A DNA stretch of 29,415 nt from Candidatus Izemoplasmatales bacterium (GCA_041649275.1 JBAZNL010000019.1:1-29415), one strand, 5' to 3'. Shown: positions 15,888 through 24,623, counted from the stretch's first letter. Program-made: numbers and translations. The notes: generated by a model not told the origin, from the letters alone.

Positions 15888-15916
15888 ATTATACTGTATT
15901 TCCTTAAAAATGTAAA
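15888..15916 (-). promoter_or_regulatory. Promoter of rpsU
   Basis: Minus strand: -35 TTTACA (15911-15916), a 17-base spacer and a perfect -10 TATAAT (15888-15893), in an AT-rich upstream region, as expected for a highly expressed ribosomal protein gene. Confidence 0.82.
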
Positions 15917-15936
15917 CAAATATTTATCGAAACGAG

Positions 15937-15965
15937 TTTAAATGGAGCGCCTCGTGTGGTATCAT
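15937..15965 (+). promoter_or_regulatory. Promoter of the membrane-anchored unknown gene
   Basis: -35 TTTAAA (15937-15942), a 17-base spacer and -10 TATCAT (15960-15965) extended by TGG. It is divergent from the rpsU promoter, about 20 bases away. Confidence 0.55.
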
Positions 15966-15994
15966 TTTAGGTAGACCATGACGAGGTGATTGTG

Positions 15995-16699
15995 ATGCAT
16001 TATTCCCTGTTCGACATATCGACGCTGCTTGACAACTGGATGGTGGTGGCCGGCATCGCGGTGGCCGCGATCGCCGTTTTAGCGATCCTCGTGACCGTCT
16101 TCAACAAGACGCAGTACGCATCCCGGTACAAGGCGTTCTACAAGCGGATGGACAAGACGATCACCAAGCACTACAACTCCAACCTCCTGATCGAGAACGT
16201 CATCAAGAACTACGTGAGGGACGACACGAACACCTTCAAGTCGCTCAAAGCGAAGGGCAAGCGGGCCGTCAAGAAGTACTTCGACTATTATGTGAAGAAC
16301 CTTCCCGAACTCGTCCTTCTGAAATCGTTCATCTCTCCCGACCGGAACAAGAACCAGCTCGCGATCGTGCTCCTCGACGAATACGACAAGGTCCTCTACA
16401 AGTGGGACAAGCGGCGCAAGGTCGACGGCCTGATCAAGGCGACGAACAAGTACCAGATGCTCAATCCGCTCATCGGCTTCCTCTTCGAACTGCCGATGAA
16501 CATTAACGAAGCCGCCCCGTTCCGTTTCAAGAACAACGAAAATGACTACACCCTGACCTACGAGATCGTCAAGGACACCCGTCACGTGAAGCGCAAGATC
16601 AAGGAGAAGAAACTCTCCAAGCGCGAACAGAAGGCCCAGCAGAAGGTCGAAATGATCAAGGCGAAGAAAATCCAGAAGATGTCGAAAGCCGGTCGCTGA
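15995..16699 (+). CDS. Membrane-anchored basic protein of unknown function
   Basis: I do not recognise this 234-residue protein. An N-terminal transmembrane helix (about residues 14-38: WMVVAGIAVAAIAVLAILVTVF) is followed by a soluble domain of about 150 residues rich in Lys, Tyr and Asn (ASRYKAFYKRMDKTITKHYNSN, then KKYFDYYVKNLPELVLLKS and a LYKWDKRRKVDGLIKATNKYQ segment) and a strongly basic C-terminal helix with many Lys and Arg. The Lys-rich tail could contact nucleic acid or the membrane surface. The ATG at 15995 is preferred to the GTG at 15986 because the AGGTGAT ribosome site overlaps the GTG. It sits alone between rpsU and mtaB, with its own promoter and a terminator at its stop. Confidence 0.8.
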   Translation: MHYSLFDISTLLDNWMVVAGIAVAAIAVLAILVTVFNKTQYASRYKAFYKRMDKTITKHYNSNLLIENVIKNYVRDDTNTFKSLKAKGKRAVKKYFDYYVKNLPELVLLKSFISPDRNKNQLAIVLLDEYDKVLYKWDKRRKVDGLIKATNKYQMLNPLIGFLFELPMNINEAAPFRFKNNENDYTLTYEIVKDTRHVKRKIKEKKLSKREQKAQQKVEMIKAKKIQKMSKAGR

Positions 16700-16714
16700 C
16701 CGGCTTTCATTTTT
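16685..16714 (+). terminator. Terminator overlapping the stop of the unknown membrane gene
   Basis: AAAGCCGGTC pairs with GACCGGCTTT across a tight loop and is followed by CA and five T. It covers the stop codon and abuts the end of the convergent mtaB gene. Confidence 0.8.
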
Positions 16715-18018
16715 CATGCGGGCGTCGGATCATCCATGACGGCCGGGGAGATGGGATATGCTTCTCCCGTCAACCGGACCGCCACCGGCTTCCCGATTCG
16801 GGAAGGATCGCCCGGAAAGCGGACCCGGAGGTAGTTCCCGGTATGACCCGTGAGCCACCCGTCCGCGGATCCCTCGGGGATCGCGACCATGCACGTCCCC
16901 ACCTGGGAGCGGACGAACGCTTTCGCCATCTCGTCCGAAAGGTCGAGCAGCCGCTGGACGCGCCGCTTCTTTTCGATCGCGCCGACATCGTCGGGCAGCT
17001 TCGCCGCCGCGGTGCCGTCGCGGCGCGAGAAGGGGAACACGTGCAACTCGGAGAAGCCGATTCGCTTGATGAAGGAAAGTGAATTCTCGAAGTCCTCTTC
17101 CGTCTCCCCGGGGAAGCCGGCGATGACGTCGGTCGTGACCGACAGACCGGGGATCCGGGCGCGCAGGGACGCGATTTTCCGGGCGTAGTCGGCAGTCAGG
17201 TAGCGCCGGTTCATCGCCCTCAGAATCTTGTCCGAACCGCTTTGAAGCGGGATGTGAAGATGGTTCGCGAAGAGAGGATTCGACGCGATCGCGTCCACGA
17301 CCTCCTCGGTGAGTTCGCTCTCCTCGATCGAGGAGATGCGGATCCGCTCGATTCCTTCGATCTTCGCGAGGTCGTCAAGGAGATCGGCGAAACGGTATCC
17401 GTCAAGGTCCTTCCCGTAGCCGCCGGTGTGGATCCCGGTGAGGACGATCTCATGGTACCCGTTCTCGCAAAGCCGCCTGGCCTCGTCGAGGACCGTCGCG
17501 GGGTCCTTCGAGCGGACGCGTCCGCGGGCGTACGGGATCACGCAGTACGAGCAGAAATTGTCGCAACCGTCCTCGATCTTGAGGAAGGCGCGGCGATGCC
17601 GGTCGAACCGGCGGATCGTCATCCCCTCGAAGCCGTCGCCGACGGACAAAGGCGAGACGCGCACGATCGGCGTTTTCGTCTTCAGGTATTCCTCGACGTA
17701 GAGGGGGGCCAGATGCCGGTCCTTCGTCCCGAGGACGACGGAGACCCCTTCGATCGCGGCGACCTTCTCCTGCTGCAGCTGGGAGTAGCAGCCCATCACC
17801 ACGACGGCCGCGCCGGGATGGTCGCGGACGGCGCCGCGGATCGTCTGGCGCGACTTCGAATCGCCGATGTTCGTGACCGTGCAGGTGTTGACGACGACCA
17901 CGTCGGCGGTTTCGCCCGGACGCGCGAGTTCGAAGCCGCGCACCTTGAAGAGTTCCGCGACAGCTTCGGTCTCGTAGCCGTTGACCTTGCAGCCGAGGGT
18001 GAGGAAGGCGGCCTTCAC
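16714..18018 (-). CDS. mtaB: tRNA t6A37 methylthiotransferase MtaB
   Basis: A 434-residue radical-SAM methylthiotransferase. The N-terminal UPF0004 domain carries cluster cysteines in GCKVNGYETEA, NTCTVTN and MGCYSQ. The radical-SAM domain has CDNFCSYCVIPYARGRVRS (CxxxCxxC). A C-terminal TRAM domain is present. It adds a methylthio group to t6A37 in tRNA, giving ms2t6A. The start is GTG at 18018, overlapping the rsmE stop as GTGA; the frame is open far upstream but is noise there. GCKVNGYE and its pairing with rsmE identify MtaB (YqeV) rather than MiaB, in the same order as Bacillus yqeU-yqeV. Confidence 0.94.
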   Translation of the reverse strand: MKAAFLTLGCKVNGYETEAVAELFKVRGFELARPGETADVVVVNTCTVTNIGDSKSRQTIRGAVRDHPGAAVVVMGCYSQLQQEKVAAIEGVSVVLGTKDRHLAPLYVEEYLKTKTPIVRVSPLSVGDGFEGMTIRRFDRHRRAFLKIEDGCDNFCSYCVIPYARGRVRSKDPATVLDEARRLCENGYHEIVLTGIHTGGYGKDLDGYRFADLLDDLAKIEGIERIRISSIEESELTEEVVDAIASNPLFANHLHIPLQSGSDKILRAMNRRYLTADYARKIASLRARIPGLSVTTDVIAGFPGETEEDFENSLSFIKRIGFSELHVFPFSRRDGTAAAKLPDDVGAIEKKRRVQRLLDLSDEMAKAFVRSQVGTCMVAIPEGSADGWLTGHTGNYLRVRFPGDPSRIGKPVAVRLTGEAYPISPAVMDDPTPA

Positions 18019-18749
18019 CGCGATGCCTCGAAGAGCGCGTCGAGTGCCGACAGCACGTACATCGAGGCGGTCTCGGAGCGCAGGATCCGGCTCCCGAGGC
18101 CGCAGACGACGCATCCGCGTGATTTCAGGAAGTCGAGTTCGTCGGGGGCGATCCCGCCCTCGGGTCCGACGATGAACAGGAGCTTTCCGTCGAGGTCCGC
18201 CGGCTTCACGACGCGGAAGAGCATGTCCTCGGTCCCGGACGCCTCGTAACAGACATAGACCCGGTCGTAGTCCGAGAACGGCAGGTCCGCGAGCTTCGCG
18301 ACGGGACGGATCGACGGGATCGCGGTGCGGCGCGACTGTTCCGCCGCCTCCTTGGCGATCGCCCGGTAGCGTTCGAGCTTGCGGGGTTCGTCGGCAGGTT
18401 CGAGTTTCACGACGGAACGGGAGAAGACGGTCGGGACGATCTCGGCGGCGCCGAGTTCGGTCGCCTTCTCGATCATCCATTCGAACCGGTCCTTCCGGAT
18501 GAGCGCCTGGGCGATCCCGACGAAGGGACCCGACGCCTTCGTTTCCAGTTCCCGGACGACGGCGAAGACGGCCGCGTCGGGTTCGAAGGCGCGCAAGACG
18601 CAAAGAAGGGCGCGCCCGTCCCCGTCGACGACGTGGACCTCCGCTCCCGGCTTCATCCGCATGACGTTCCTGATATGATGCAAGTCGCCGCCCGCGATCC
18701 GGACTTCCGTTCCGCATACGGCGGCGTTTTCCACGAAGTATCGCTGCAT
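18015..18749 (-). CDS. rsmE: 16S rRNA (uracil-1498-N3)-methyltransferase RsmE
   Basis: A 244-residue SPOUT methyltransferase. N-terminal PUA-like part: MQRYFVENAAV, then GGDLHHIRNVMRMKPGAEV. SPOUT domain: ALIRKDRFEWMIEKATELGAAEIVPT, ERYRAIAKEAAEQSRRTAIP, and the knot with FIVGPEGGIAPDELDFL and LGSRILRSETASMYVLSALD. It methylates U1498 of 16S rRNA. Earlier in-frame ATGs exist at 18785, 18767 and 18755; the one at 18749 gives the family-standard MQRYF start and has a GGTGAT ribosome site 4 bases upstream. The likely promoter sits only about 17 bases before it, so the leader would be very short. It overlaps mtaB by 4 bases. In Bacillus prmA lies between dnaJ and rsmE; here it is replaced by the accessory block. 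Confidence 0.93.
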   Translation of the reverse strand: MQRYFVENAAVCGTEVRIAGGDLHHIRNVMRMKPGAEVHVVDGDGRALLCVLRAFEPDAAVFAVVRELETKASGPFVGIAQALIRKDRFEWMIEKATELGAAEIVPTVFSRSVVKLEPADEPRKLERYRAIAKEAAEQSRRTAIPSIRPVAKLADLPFSDYDRVYVCYEASGTEDMLFRVVKPADLDGKLLFIVGPEGGIAPDELDFLKSRGCVVCGLGSRILRSETASMYVLSALDALFEASR

Positions 18750-18765
18750 GTCCATCACCGTCCCC

Positions 18766-18774
18766 ATTGTACCA
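18766..18774 (-). promoter_or_regulatory. Extended -10 promoter of rsmE-mtaB
   Basis: The minus strand reads TGGTACAAT. A TTTCCA hexamer lies 17 bases upstream as a weak -35. Transcription would start about 10 bases before the chosen rsmE ATG. Confidence 0.5.
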
Positions 18775-18790
18775 CACGAAGTCATGTTTG

Positions 18791-18824
18791 GAAAAGGGAA
18801 GCGGCCCTCGTCGGGCCGCTTCGC
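18791..18824 (-). terminator. Terminator after the thioredoxin-like lipoprotein gene
   Basis: AAGCGGCCC pairs with GGGCCGCTT across a short loop, followed on the minus strand by CCCTTTTCC. It lies a few bases past the stop; the T run is short. Confidence 0.65.
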
Positions 18825-18828
18825 TTGT

Positions 18829-19296
18829 TCAGTTCCAATACGGATAGTCGCCGTTCTCGAGGTCGTTGATGATTGACAGGATCGGCGAGGAGCCGGTGAA
18901 GAAGTAGCGCGAGGAGGCGTTCTTGTCGAAGCCGCTGTCCTTGATCAGGAGCAGTGTCGGCGTGCCGACCTCGTTTTTACCGAGGGTCGTCAGAAAAACG
19001 GTCTCCTTTGTCGCGGTGGCGTTGTCGACGTTGAGGAAATAGATCGTGCGGTCGGCGTACGCGCCGGCGAAGGCGAGCACTTCGTCCTTGATCGAATTGC
19101 AGGTATAGCAGGATTCCGAATAGAGGTAGACGATGTAGGTGCCCTCGCGGCGGTTGAAGACCTCGTCGTAGTCCTCGATGTAGTCGAAGTCGTCGTAGTC
19201 GGGGCCGCCCAAGGTGGTCGTCGCCGTCTGGCAGGCGACGAGGGCGAAGCCGACGAGGAGGGTCAGGAGGGGGAAGAGGAGCCGTCTGATGGTCAT
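18829..19296 (-). CDS. Thioredoxin-fold lipoprotein
   Basis: A 155-residue secreted protein. Residues 1-22 form a lipoprotein signal (RR, then LLFPLLTLLVGFALVAC, lipobox LVAC, Cys22). After a Thr-rich and then acidic linker (PDYDDFDYIEDYDEV) comes a thioredoxin-like domain: TYIVYLYSESCYTCNSIKDEV with a CYTC redox pair (Cys63/Cys66), a TIYFLNVDNA strand and a VGTPTLLLIKD cis-proline loop. It is probably an extracytoplasmic thiol-disulfide protein; the substrate is unknown. The start at 19296 (AAAGGCGG ribosome site) is chosen because the earlier ATG at 19329 overlaps the -10 promoter. It follows jetC but has its own promoter and terminator, so it is probably not part of that operon. Confidence 0.85.
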   Translation of the reverse strand: MTIRRLLFPLLTLLVGFALVACQTATTTLGGPDYDDFDYIEDYDEVFNRREGTYIVYLYSESCYTCNSIKDEVLAFAGAYADRTIYFLNVDNATATKETVFLTTLGKNEVGTPTLLLIKDSGFDKNASSRYFFTGSSPILSIINDLENGDYPYWN

Positions 19297-19327
19297 GGTG
19301 CGATCCGCCTTTCGATGCGATACATCC

Positions 19328-19336
19328 ATTATAACA
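19328..19336 (-). promoter_or_regulatory. Extended -10 promoter of the thioredoxin-like lipoprotein
   Basis: The minus strand reads TGTTATAAT, 32 bases before the start codon and 30 bases after the jetC stop. No good -35 is present. Confidence 0.65.
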
Positions 19337-19365
19337 AAAGCGCGTGCGTTTTTGTTGTGATGTTT

Positions 19366-22300
19366 TCAGTATTTCTGCACGGCTTCGTACGCGCGGGCGG
19401 CCTTGCCGTCGCGCATCGTCACGATCGTCGTCTCGGTGAACTTCTGGAGCACTTCCATCTTCTGCGGCGGCGTCGCGAGGATGATCTGGACCGGCAGCTG
19501 GCCGATGAACTCCATCATCGCCTTGATGCGGGTCGTGTCCATCTTGTCGAAGACCTCGTCGAAGAGGATCAGGCCGATCGCGTCGGCGACGTTGCCGCGG
19601 CTCGCCTGCGTGAAGACGCGGACGAACGAGGCGATCGTGGCGACGTAGAAAGGAACCTGGGTCTCGCCGCCCGACTTCTCCTTGAAGACCTTGGAGTAGA
19701 GGATGACGTCGCCCTGCGAGTTCTGGATGCGGATGTCGTAGTCCATGTAGGTGCGGTAGTCGGTGAACTTGTTGATCGCGCCGCCGCTGTTGAGGTCGTC
19801 CTGGGCGAGGTTGATGAAGAGTTCCTCGAGCTGGCGCTGGTACTTCATCTCGAAGTCGTAGTTGAAGATCTCGGTGCCGGTCCGCATCGACTCGTCGGAG
19901 AGGACCATGTCGTAGTAGTCGGCGTATTCCTTCGACTTCGGGAAGATGAACTCGTAGGTATCCTCGCCGAAGTGGATCACCTTGAGGGTGGCGTTGATCT
20001 TGGCGATCTCGTCCTGCGCGGAGACGATGTAGTTCCGCAGCTTGGCGATGAAGTCCTCCTTGAAGAGCTTCTCGGCGGCTTCGCGCGCCTCGCGCACCTT
20101 CGACTCGTACTTGACGAGTTCGGAGCGCACGAGCTTGTTCAGCTCCTCGAGGTAGTAGCCCATGTGCTCGTAGCCGTAGGGATACCCGAGGTTGTAGCTG
20201 TTGGTGTACCGGAACTGCTTCTGGCGGAGCGAGTCCTCGAGGTTCTTGAGGTTCTGGAGCTCGGCCTCGATCTTCTTCCGGTACTCCATCTCGACCTTGA
20301 CGGGATCCTTCGCCGACGCCACTTCGCGGGCGAAGAGGTCGGCGGCGTTCTCCTCCATCGCGAGGTTGTCCCCGGCGATGCGCGAGAGTTCGGCGCGGAT
20401 GCCGTCCTGACGGCCTTCGAGGACAACGAGGTCCTCGTTGATCTTGATGGCGTCGCTTCTCAGCTTGCCGGTCTCCTCGAAGAGGCGGCGGCGCTGGTTG
20501 TTGAGGGCGCGGACGTCGTCCTTGATCTTCTCGTACTCGAGCCGGAGTTCGTTCACCGTCGCCGTCGGAAGGTCCGCCTTGCGGTCCTTCGCGTTGCCGA
20601 GCGACTTCTCGAGCGAGGCGAGGACGACGCCGGAGCCGATCTGGTCGATCAGGTCCTTGAAGCCGAGGCGGCCGATCAGGATGTTCTCGTTCGTGATCTT
20701 CGTGATCTCGTCGTTCAGCGCGTTGTATTTCGCGCGCGCCTGCACGGCCAGGTTCTTCCACTTCTCGAGCTGGGCCTCGTGGGCGCGTTTTCCGATGAAG
20801 GGCTTCTCGGTGTTCTTGTTCAGGCTGCGGACCGTGAAGGAACGGTAGACGACGCCCTCGCGGGTGATCGCCTGCGGATGGTTCTCGAGGTCCTTGACGT
20901 CCTGGACCATGATCAGGCTGCCGCAGGTCATCGTCACGTAGTGGGCGGCGTCGACGTTGTCGGTCGCGATGATCGTGGCGAGCGAGGAAGGCTGGTTGTT
21001 GATGAAGTGGGCGATCTTCTTGGTGTTGACGAGGCCGAAGCCGGAGAGGTTGGTCTGGTCCTTCAGGCGGTTGTAGATCTGGAGCGCCTCGTCGAAGTAG
21101 CGGGGTTCGACGATCAGGTTGAAGCGCTGGCCGCCGAGGTAGTCCTCGACCGTGTCCGCCCACTTCGGGTCGGTCACCTCGAGGAGCTCGGCGAGGACGT
21201 GGACCGAGGCGTCGATGCCGAAACGGTTCCTGATCCCTTCCTTGATCCGGTTCTGCAGCTCGACGAGCGCGGGATGGTAGCGGAGACGGTTGTTCTCGAG
21301 GTCCTTGAGGGCGGCGAAGATCTCGTTGATCTCGGCGAGCGCGACCTTGCGGTCGCCTTCCGCCTTGCCGACGGCCTTGCTGCCGGCCTCGACCTTTTCG
21401 CGGAGCCGCTTCTCGATGTCGTATAGGGCAAGCCGGGTCTTGTCGACGTCGACGGCGGAGACGTTCACGAGATCGAGCTTGGCGAGCTCGTCGTAGATCT
21501 TGTCCTTGAAGTCCTCGCGGAGTTCCGTCACCGTCGGTTTCAGACGACCGACGCGGTCGAGGAACGCCCTCCTGATCTCGCGCTGGTCCTCGACCTTGCC
21601 GGTGAGGTCGAGGATCTCGCGGTCGAAGAGCTCGCCGGCCTTGAAGGTTTCGTCCGACTGCATCATCGCATAGATGTCCTTCGACCGGTCCTCGGCGGCG
21701 GCGATCGAGTTCTCGACGCCGTCGATCTCCTTCTTGTAGCGTTCGACGGCGTATTTGTTCTTCTCGAGGTCGGAGAGTTTCGCCGAGACGATCGTCTTGG
21801 TGTTCTCGAGGTCGATCAGTTTGAGGAGATACTCGTAGAAGCGCTTCGTGTCCTGGTTCTTCTTGATCTCCTCGTAGGTGAGCTTCATGTCCTCGAGATC
21901 GGTCACCTTCTGCTTGATCAGCTTGAGGGTGACCTCGAGGTCGCGGTAGGCGTGGATCGATTCCTTGATCGACTCGACGTCGAGCGTCTTCTCCTCGAGC
22001 AGGTAGCGGTAGATGAACTCCTTGACGTCGGCGATCGGCTTGAACGCGAGCGCCTTCGGAAGGAGCGAGAAGTACGTCTCGTTGATCGAGCCGAACTTCT
22101 GGCGGAAGGCCAGCTTCGCCTCGCGGCGGGTCGGATAGACCTCGGTGGCGCGCTTCAGTTTCTTGAAGTTGAGGGTCGTGAGGATCCGCCCCTCGTCGTC
22201 GACGAAGAGCTTTTCGTGCATCGGTCCGTCGACCGAGTAGAAGAGCGCCTTCGGAGGCAGGACGTCGCCGAAGACGTCGATCACGGCGCCGACGACGAAG

Positions 22301-22608
22301 AAGCTCTTCGTCTTCTCGTCCATGAACTCGAGCGCCACGTGGCCGGTGACGTCGCCGACGCGGAGGTATTCCTGGTTGTCGATCCCGAGCTTGCACTTGA
22401 CGTAGCCGCGCAGGTCGCGCTTACTCTTCTCGTTCGCGGCGAGGTTGAAGATCTGGTCGCCGGCGGTGAGGATGAAGGCGATCGCGTCGACGATCGTCGA
22501 CTTGCCGGTCGCGTTCTGGCCGGTGATCAGGGTGTTGTTCCGGATGTTGAGGGTTTCGTTCCCGAAGAAGTGCCAGTTGATCAGGCGGACCTTAGTTAGC
22601 TTCTTCAA
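19366..22608 (-). CDS. jetC: SMC-like ATPase of Wadjet/MksB type (JetC)
   Basis: A 1080-residue SMC-like motor. The N-terminal head has VRLINWHFFGNETL and Walker A GQNATGKST (30-38). Long charged coiled-coil regions run from about 230 to 420 and about 590 to 900, flanking a hinge-like middle near 430-590. The C-terminal head holds the ABC signature SGGETQVPFYVATIASF (979 on), Walker B LILFDEVFDKMD (Asp1017/Glu1018), and LATPPQK. This plan, short for an SMC and starting INWHFF, is that of JetC/MksB. It should form a loop-extruding complex with JetA and JetB. The start is TTG, with AAGGAAGGGGG upstream, overlapping jetB by 17 bases; no early ATG is available. No jetD follows. Confidence 0.92.
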   Translation of the reverse strand: MKKLTKVRLINWHFFGNETLNIRNNTLITGQNATGKSTIVDAIAFILTAGDQIFNLAANEKSKRDLRGYVKCKLGIDNQEYLRVGDVTGHVALEFMDEKTKSFFVVGAVIDVFGDVLPPKALFYSVDGPMHEKLFVDDEGRILTTLNFKKLKRATEVYPTRREAKLAFRQKFGSINETYFSLLPKALAFKPIADVKEFIYRYLLEEKTLDVESIKESIHAYRDLEVTLKLIKQKVTDLEDMKLTYEEIKKNQDTKRFYEYLLKLIDLENTKTIVSAKLSDLEKNKYAVERYKKEIDGVENSIAAAEDRSKDIYAMMQSDETFKAGELFDREILDLTGKVEDQREIRRAFLDRVGRLKPTVTELREDFKDKIYDELAKLDLVNVSAVDVDKTRLALYDIEKRLREKVEAGSKAVGKAEGDRKVALAEINEIFAALKDLENNRLRYHPALVELQNRIKEGIRNRFGIDASVHVLAELLEVTDPKWADTVEDYLGGQRFNLIVEPRYFDEALQIYNRLKDQTNLSGFGLVNTKKIAHFINNQPSSLATIIATDNVDAAHYVTMTCGSLIMVQDVKDLENHPQAITREGVVYRSFTVRSLNKNTEKPFIGKRAHEAQLEKWKNLAVQARAKYNALNDEITKITNENILIGRLGFKDLIDQIGSGVVLASLEKSLGNAKDRKADLPTATVNELRLEYEKIKDDVRALNNQRRRLFEETGKLRSDAIKINEDLVVLEGRQDGIRAELSRIAGDNLAMEENAADLFAREVASAKDPVKVEMEYRKKIEAELQNLKNLEDSLRQKQFRYTNSYNLGYPYGYEHMGYYLEELNKLVRSELVKYESKVREAREAAEKLFKEDFIAKLRNYIVSAQDEIAKINATLKVIHFGEDTYEFIFPKSKEYADYYDMVLSDESMRTGTEIFNYDFEMKYQRQLEELFINLAQDDLNSGGAINKFTDYRTYMDYDIRIQNSQGDVILYSKVFKEKSGGETQVPFYVATIASFVRVFTQASRGNVADAIGLILFDEVFDKMDTTRIKAMMEFIGQLPVQIILATPPQKMEVLQKFTETTIVTMRDGKAARAYEAVQKY

Positions 22609-23197
22609 CGGCCTGTCCCCCTTCCTTGCTGGCGAGGCGGCGGATCACGTCGACGACGTCGTTGATGTTCGACGTGGAGATCGCCATCAGGATCGTCGGA
22701 TAGACGATGATGCGGGTGTTGCCCTGGGCGGGGTCGCCGAGCGGTTCGATCAGGTTGTACTTGCGGTACATCCGGATCACCGCCACGAGGTCGGTCTTGT
22801 TCATCTTCTTCTTCAGTTCGAGGGCGTCGTACTTCTGGTGGATCTCGTCGACCGTGATCACGACGTTGTCGTTCACCGAGGTCTCGACGAGGTGCTGGTG
22901 GTAGAGGATGCGGAGGATCAGGAGGATGAGCGACTCCTCCTTCTTCAGTTTGACGAGGTTGGTGTTCTCCTTCGTCACGAGCTGGATCGCGCCGCGGTCG
23001 CGGTCGAGGATCAGTTCGTAGCCGATCACGCCGAAGTACTCGTCGAAGTAGTTCTTGAACGAGAGCACGAAATAGTAGAGTTCCTTGTTGTCCTTCTTGT
23101 CGCGGGCGAGGAAGGCGCTTGAGAGCAGTTTGGTGACGGTGTCGGCGAACATCGCCCTCTGGGCGGACGTGAGCCCTTCGAAGTTCTGCAGGATCAT
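22592..23197 (-). CDS. jetB: MukE/MksE-like subunit JetB (DUF4194)
   Basis: A 201-residue protein with a DUF4194-like plan: an N-terminal helix, a winged-helix region with FVLSFKNYFDEYFGVIGYELILDRDRGAIQLV (about 43-74), KLKKEESLILLILRILYHQH (about 83-102), then a second winged helix with TKTDLV-like NKTDLVAVIRMYRKYNLIEPLGDP and a YPTILMAIST end. JetB/MksE binds the kleisin JetA and bridges the SMC heads. It overlaps jetA by 4 bases (ATGA) and jetC by 17 bases, an arrangement that suggests coupled translation of complex subunits. The identification rests on fold pattern, size and gene order. Confidence 0.88.
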   Translation of the reverse strand: MILQNFEGLTSAQRAMFADTVTKLLSSAFLARDKKDNKELYYFVLSFKNYFDEYFGVIGYELILDRDRGAIQLVTKENTNLVKLKKEESLILLILRILYHQHLVETSVNDNVVITVDEIHQKYDALELKKKMNKTDLVAVIRMYRKYNLIEPLGDPAQGNTRIIVYPTILMAISTSNINDVVDVIRRLASKEGGQAVEEAN

Positions 23198-24597
23198 GAT
23201 AGTTTCTGCCCCCTTACGATCTGGAAGTCGTACATCTTGAATTTCTTGTGGCGGATTACGGAATCGAGCGGCGAGATGTAGTAGTTCATCTCCTCGCCGG
23301 CGTAGACGAGGATGTAAAGCAGGCGGAGGACCGCTTCGTCCGCGACGTCCTCGGTGATCAGCTCGGAGGCGCGGACGATCGACTGGTTCCGGAAGAAGGC
23401 GGCGAGATACTTCTTGATGACCTCTTCGCTGTAGTTGGTCTCGAACTCCTTCAGGAGCGCTTCCTGGAGGGCGAACGACGGCGTCAGTTCGTTGTCGAGC
23501 AGGAACTGCCCCTCGCCGTGGACGTAGGCGCCGCGCGGCGTGTAGAGCGAGGAGTTGTTCACGACGCCGTGCGAGCGGAGGGTGAAGAGCGGAGAGATCG
23601 TCTTCAGGGCGAAGTCGGTCTTGTACTTCTTCACGTTCTCGGCGGTGAACCGGAGGATCGTCGTCAGTTTCCCGATGACGTTTTCGTCGTCGTTTAACAG
23701 GAACTTGATCTTCGCGATCGTGGAGTTGACGTAGATCTTGTTCTTCTTGTCGATCTCGTCGATGATGTAGCCGAGCGAGTTGTAGATGTCGATGATGTCG
23801 TCGATGCGCTTGTTGGCGCGGATCCGGGCGAGGTCGTGGTTGTTGTTCGCGGCCGGGAGGTACTCGCGGGCGATCATGTCCATGATCACCGGATTCTGCT
23901 GGAACTCCTCGAGGCGCTTGACGATCGCCAGCTTGTACTTGGCGACGTTGTCGGAGGTCTTCAGGCGGGAGTACGCCTGGTCGACGAGCTCGACCTTGTA
24001 GTTGACGAGCAGGTTGATGAGGTCCTTGATCTCGGAGTTCTCGATGATCGTGCGGATGTAGTACTTCAGGCGCGAGTCGAGCTTGCGGATCTCGCGGACG
24101 AAGGCGATCGTGTTCTTGTAGACCTGGTCGACGACCATCCCGAACTCGTCGTTCTCATGCGAGAGGAGCGTATAGACGGTATAGATGTAGCCGCGGAATT
24201 CGTGGGTCTCGTCCTCGTAGCCGTACATCGTGTCGGTGCCGATCGATTTGATCGCCTGCATCACGGTGATCGCGTAGTCGCGGAAGTTGAGGACCTCGAT
24301 GTAGTCGTTGTTCACGTCGATGTCGATCCACTCGCATTCCTCGAAGCGGCGCAGGACGGCGGCCGCCTTGTCCTTCAGGGTATCGGACTGCTCGACGCCC
24401 TCGAGGTCCTTGACGGCGGCCGACTGCATCTCGAGCACGTCCTGGACCGCCTGCTGGGCGATCTGCTTGTCCATGCCGAGGACCGAGCCCTGTTCGTAGG
24501 CGCGGAAGACGGCCAGAAGGCACTTCACATAGAGGTCCTGGTTCCTGCAGTTCAGGACGCTGAAGAAGTTCTGCGGGATGATCTTAAACAGTTCCAT
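23194..24597 (-). CDS. jetA: Kleisin-like subunit JetA (MukF/MksF type)
   Basis: A 467-residue protein that begins MELFKIIPQNFFSVLNCRNQDLYVKCLL, the characteristic JetA-family start. It continues as a mostly helical protein with ECEWIDIDVNNDYIEVLNFRDYAITVM (about 87-113), a long helical middle, and a C-terminal LRLLYILVYAGEEMNYYISPLDSVIRHKKFKMYDF. In Wadjet and MksBEF the kleisin joins the two SMC heads and recruits JetB. A GTG at 24606 is an alternative start, but the ATG at 24597 is better spaced from a GGAG site and matches the family. It begins 26 bases after padR and is co-transcribed with it. Confidence 0.88.
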   Translation of the reverse strand: MELFKIIPQNFFSVLNCRNQDLYVKCLLAVFRAYEQGSVLGMDKQIAQQAVQDVLEMQSAAVKDLEGVEQSDTLKDKAAAVLRRFEECEWIDIDVNNDYIEVLNFRDYAITVMQAIKSIGTDTMYGYEDETHEFRGYIYTVYTLLSHENDEFGMVVDQVYKNTIAFVREIRKLDSRLKYYIRTIIENSEIKDLINLLVNYKVELVDQAYSRLKTSDNVAKYKLAIVKRLEEFQQNPVIMDMIAREYLPAANNNHDLARIRANKRIDDIIDIYNSLGYIIDEIDKKNKIYVNSTIAKIKFLLNDDENVIGKLTTILRFTAENVKKYKTDFALKTISPLFTLRSHGVVNNSSLYTPRGAYVHGEGQFLLDNELTPSFALQEALLKEFETNYSEEVIKKYLAAFFRNQSIVRASELITEDVADEAVLRLLYILVYAGEEMNYYISPLDSVIRHKKFKMYDFQIVRGQKLS

Positions 24598-24623
24598 GTT
24601 CCCCACTCCTCTCCTTCATGGTC

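Noticed and set aside
18829..19296. The gene after jetC as a jetD equivalent
   Set aside because: It is a lipoprotein with a thioredoxin CxxC motif, far too small and secreted, with its own promoter; it has no Toprim or nuclease motif.
18977..22396. A 1139-codon minus-strand frame overlapping jetC
   Set aside because: It is out of frame with jetC, which has intact SMC motifs. The alternative translation is Arg/Gly/Pro-rich and has no recognisable domain.
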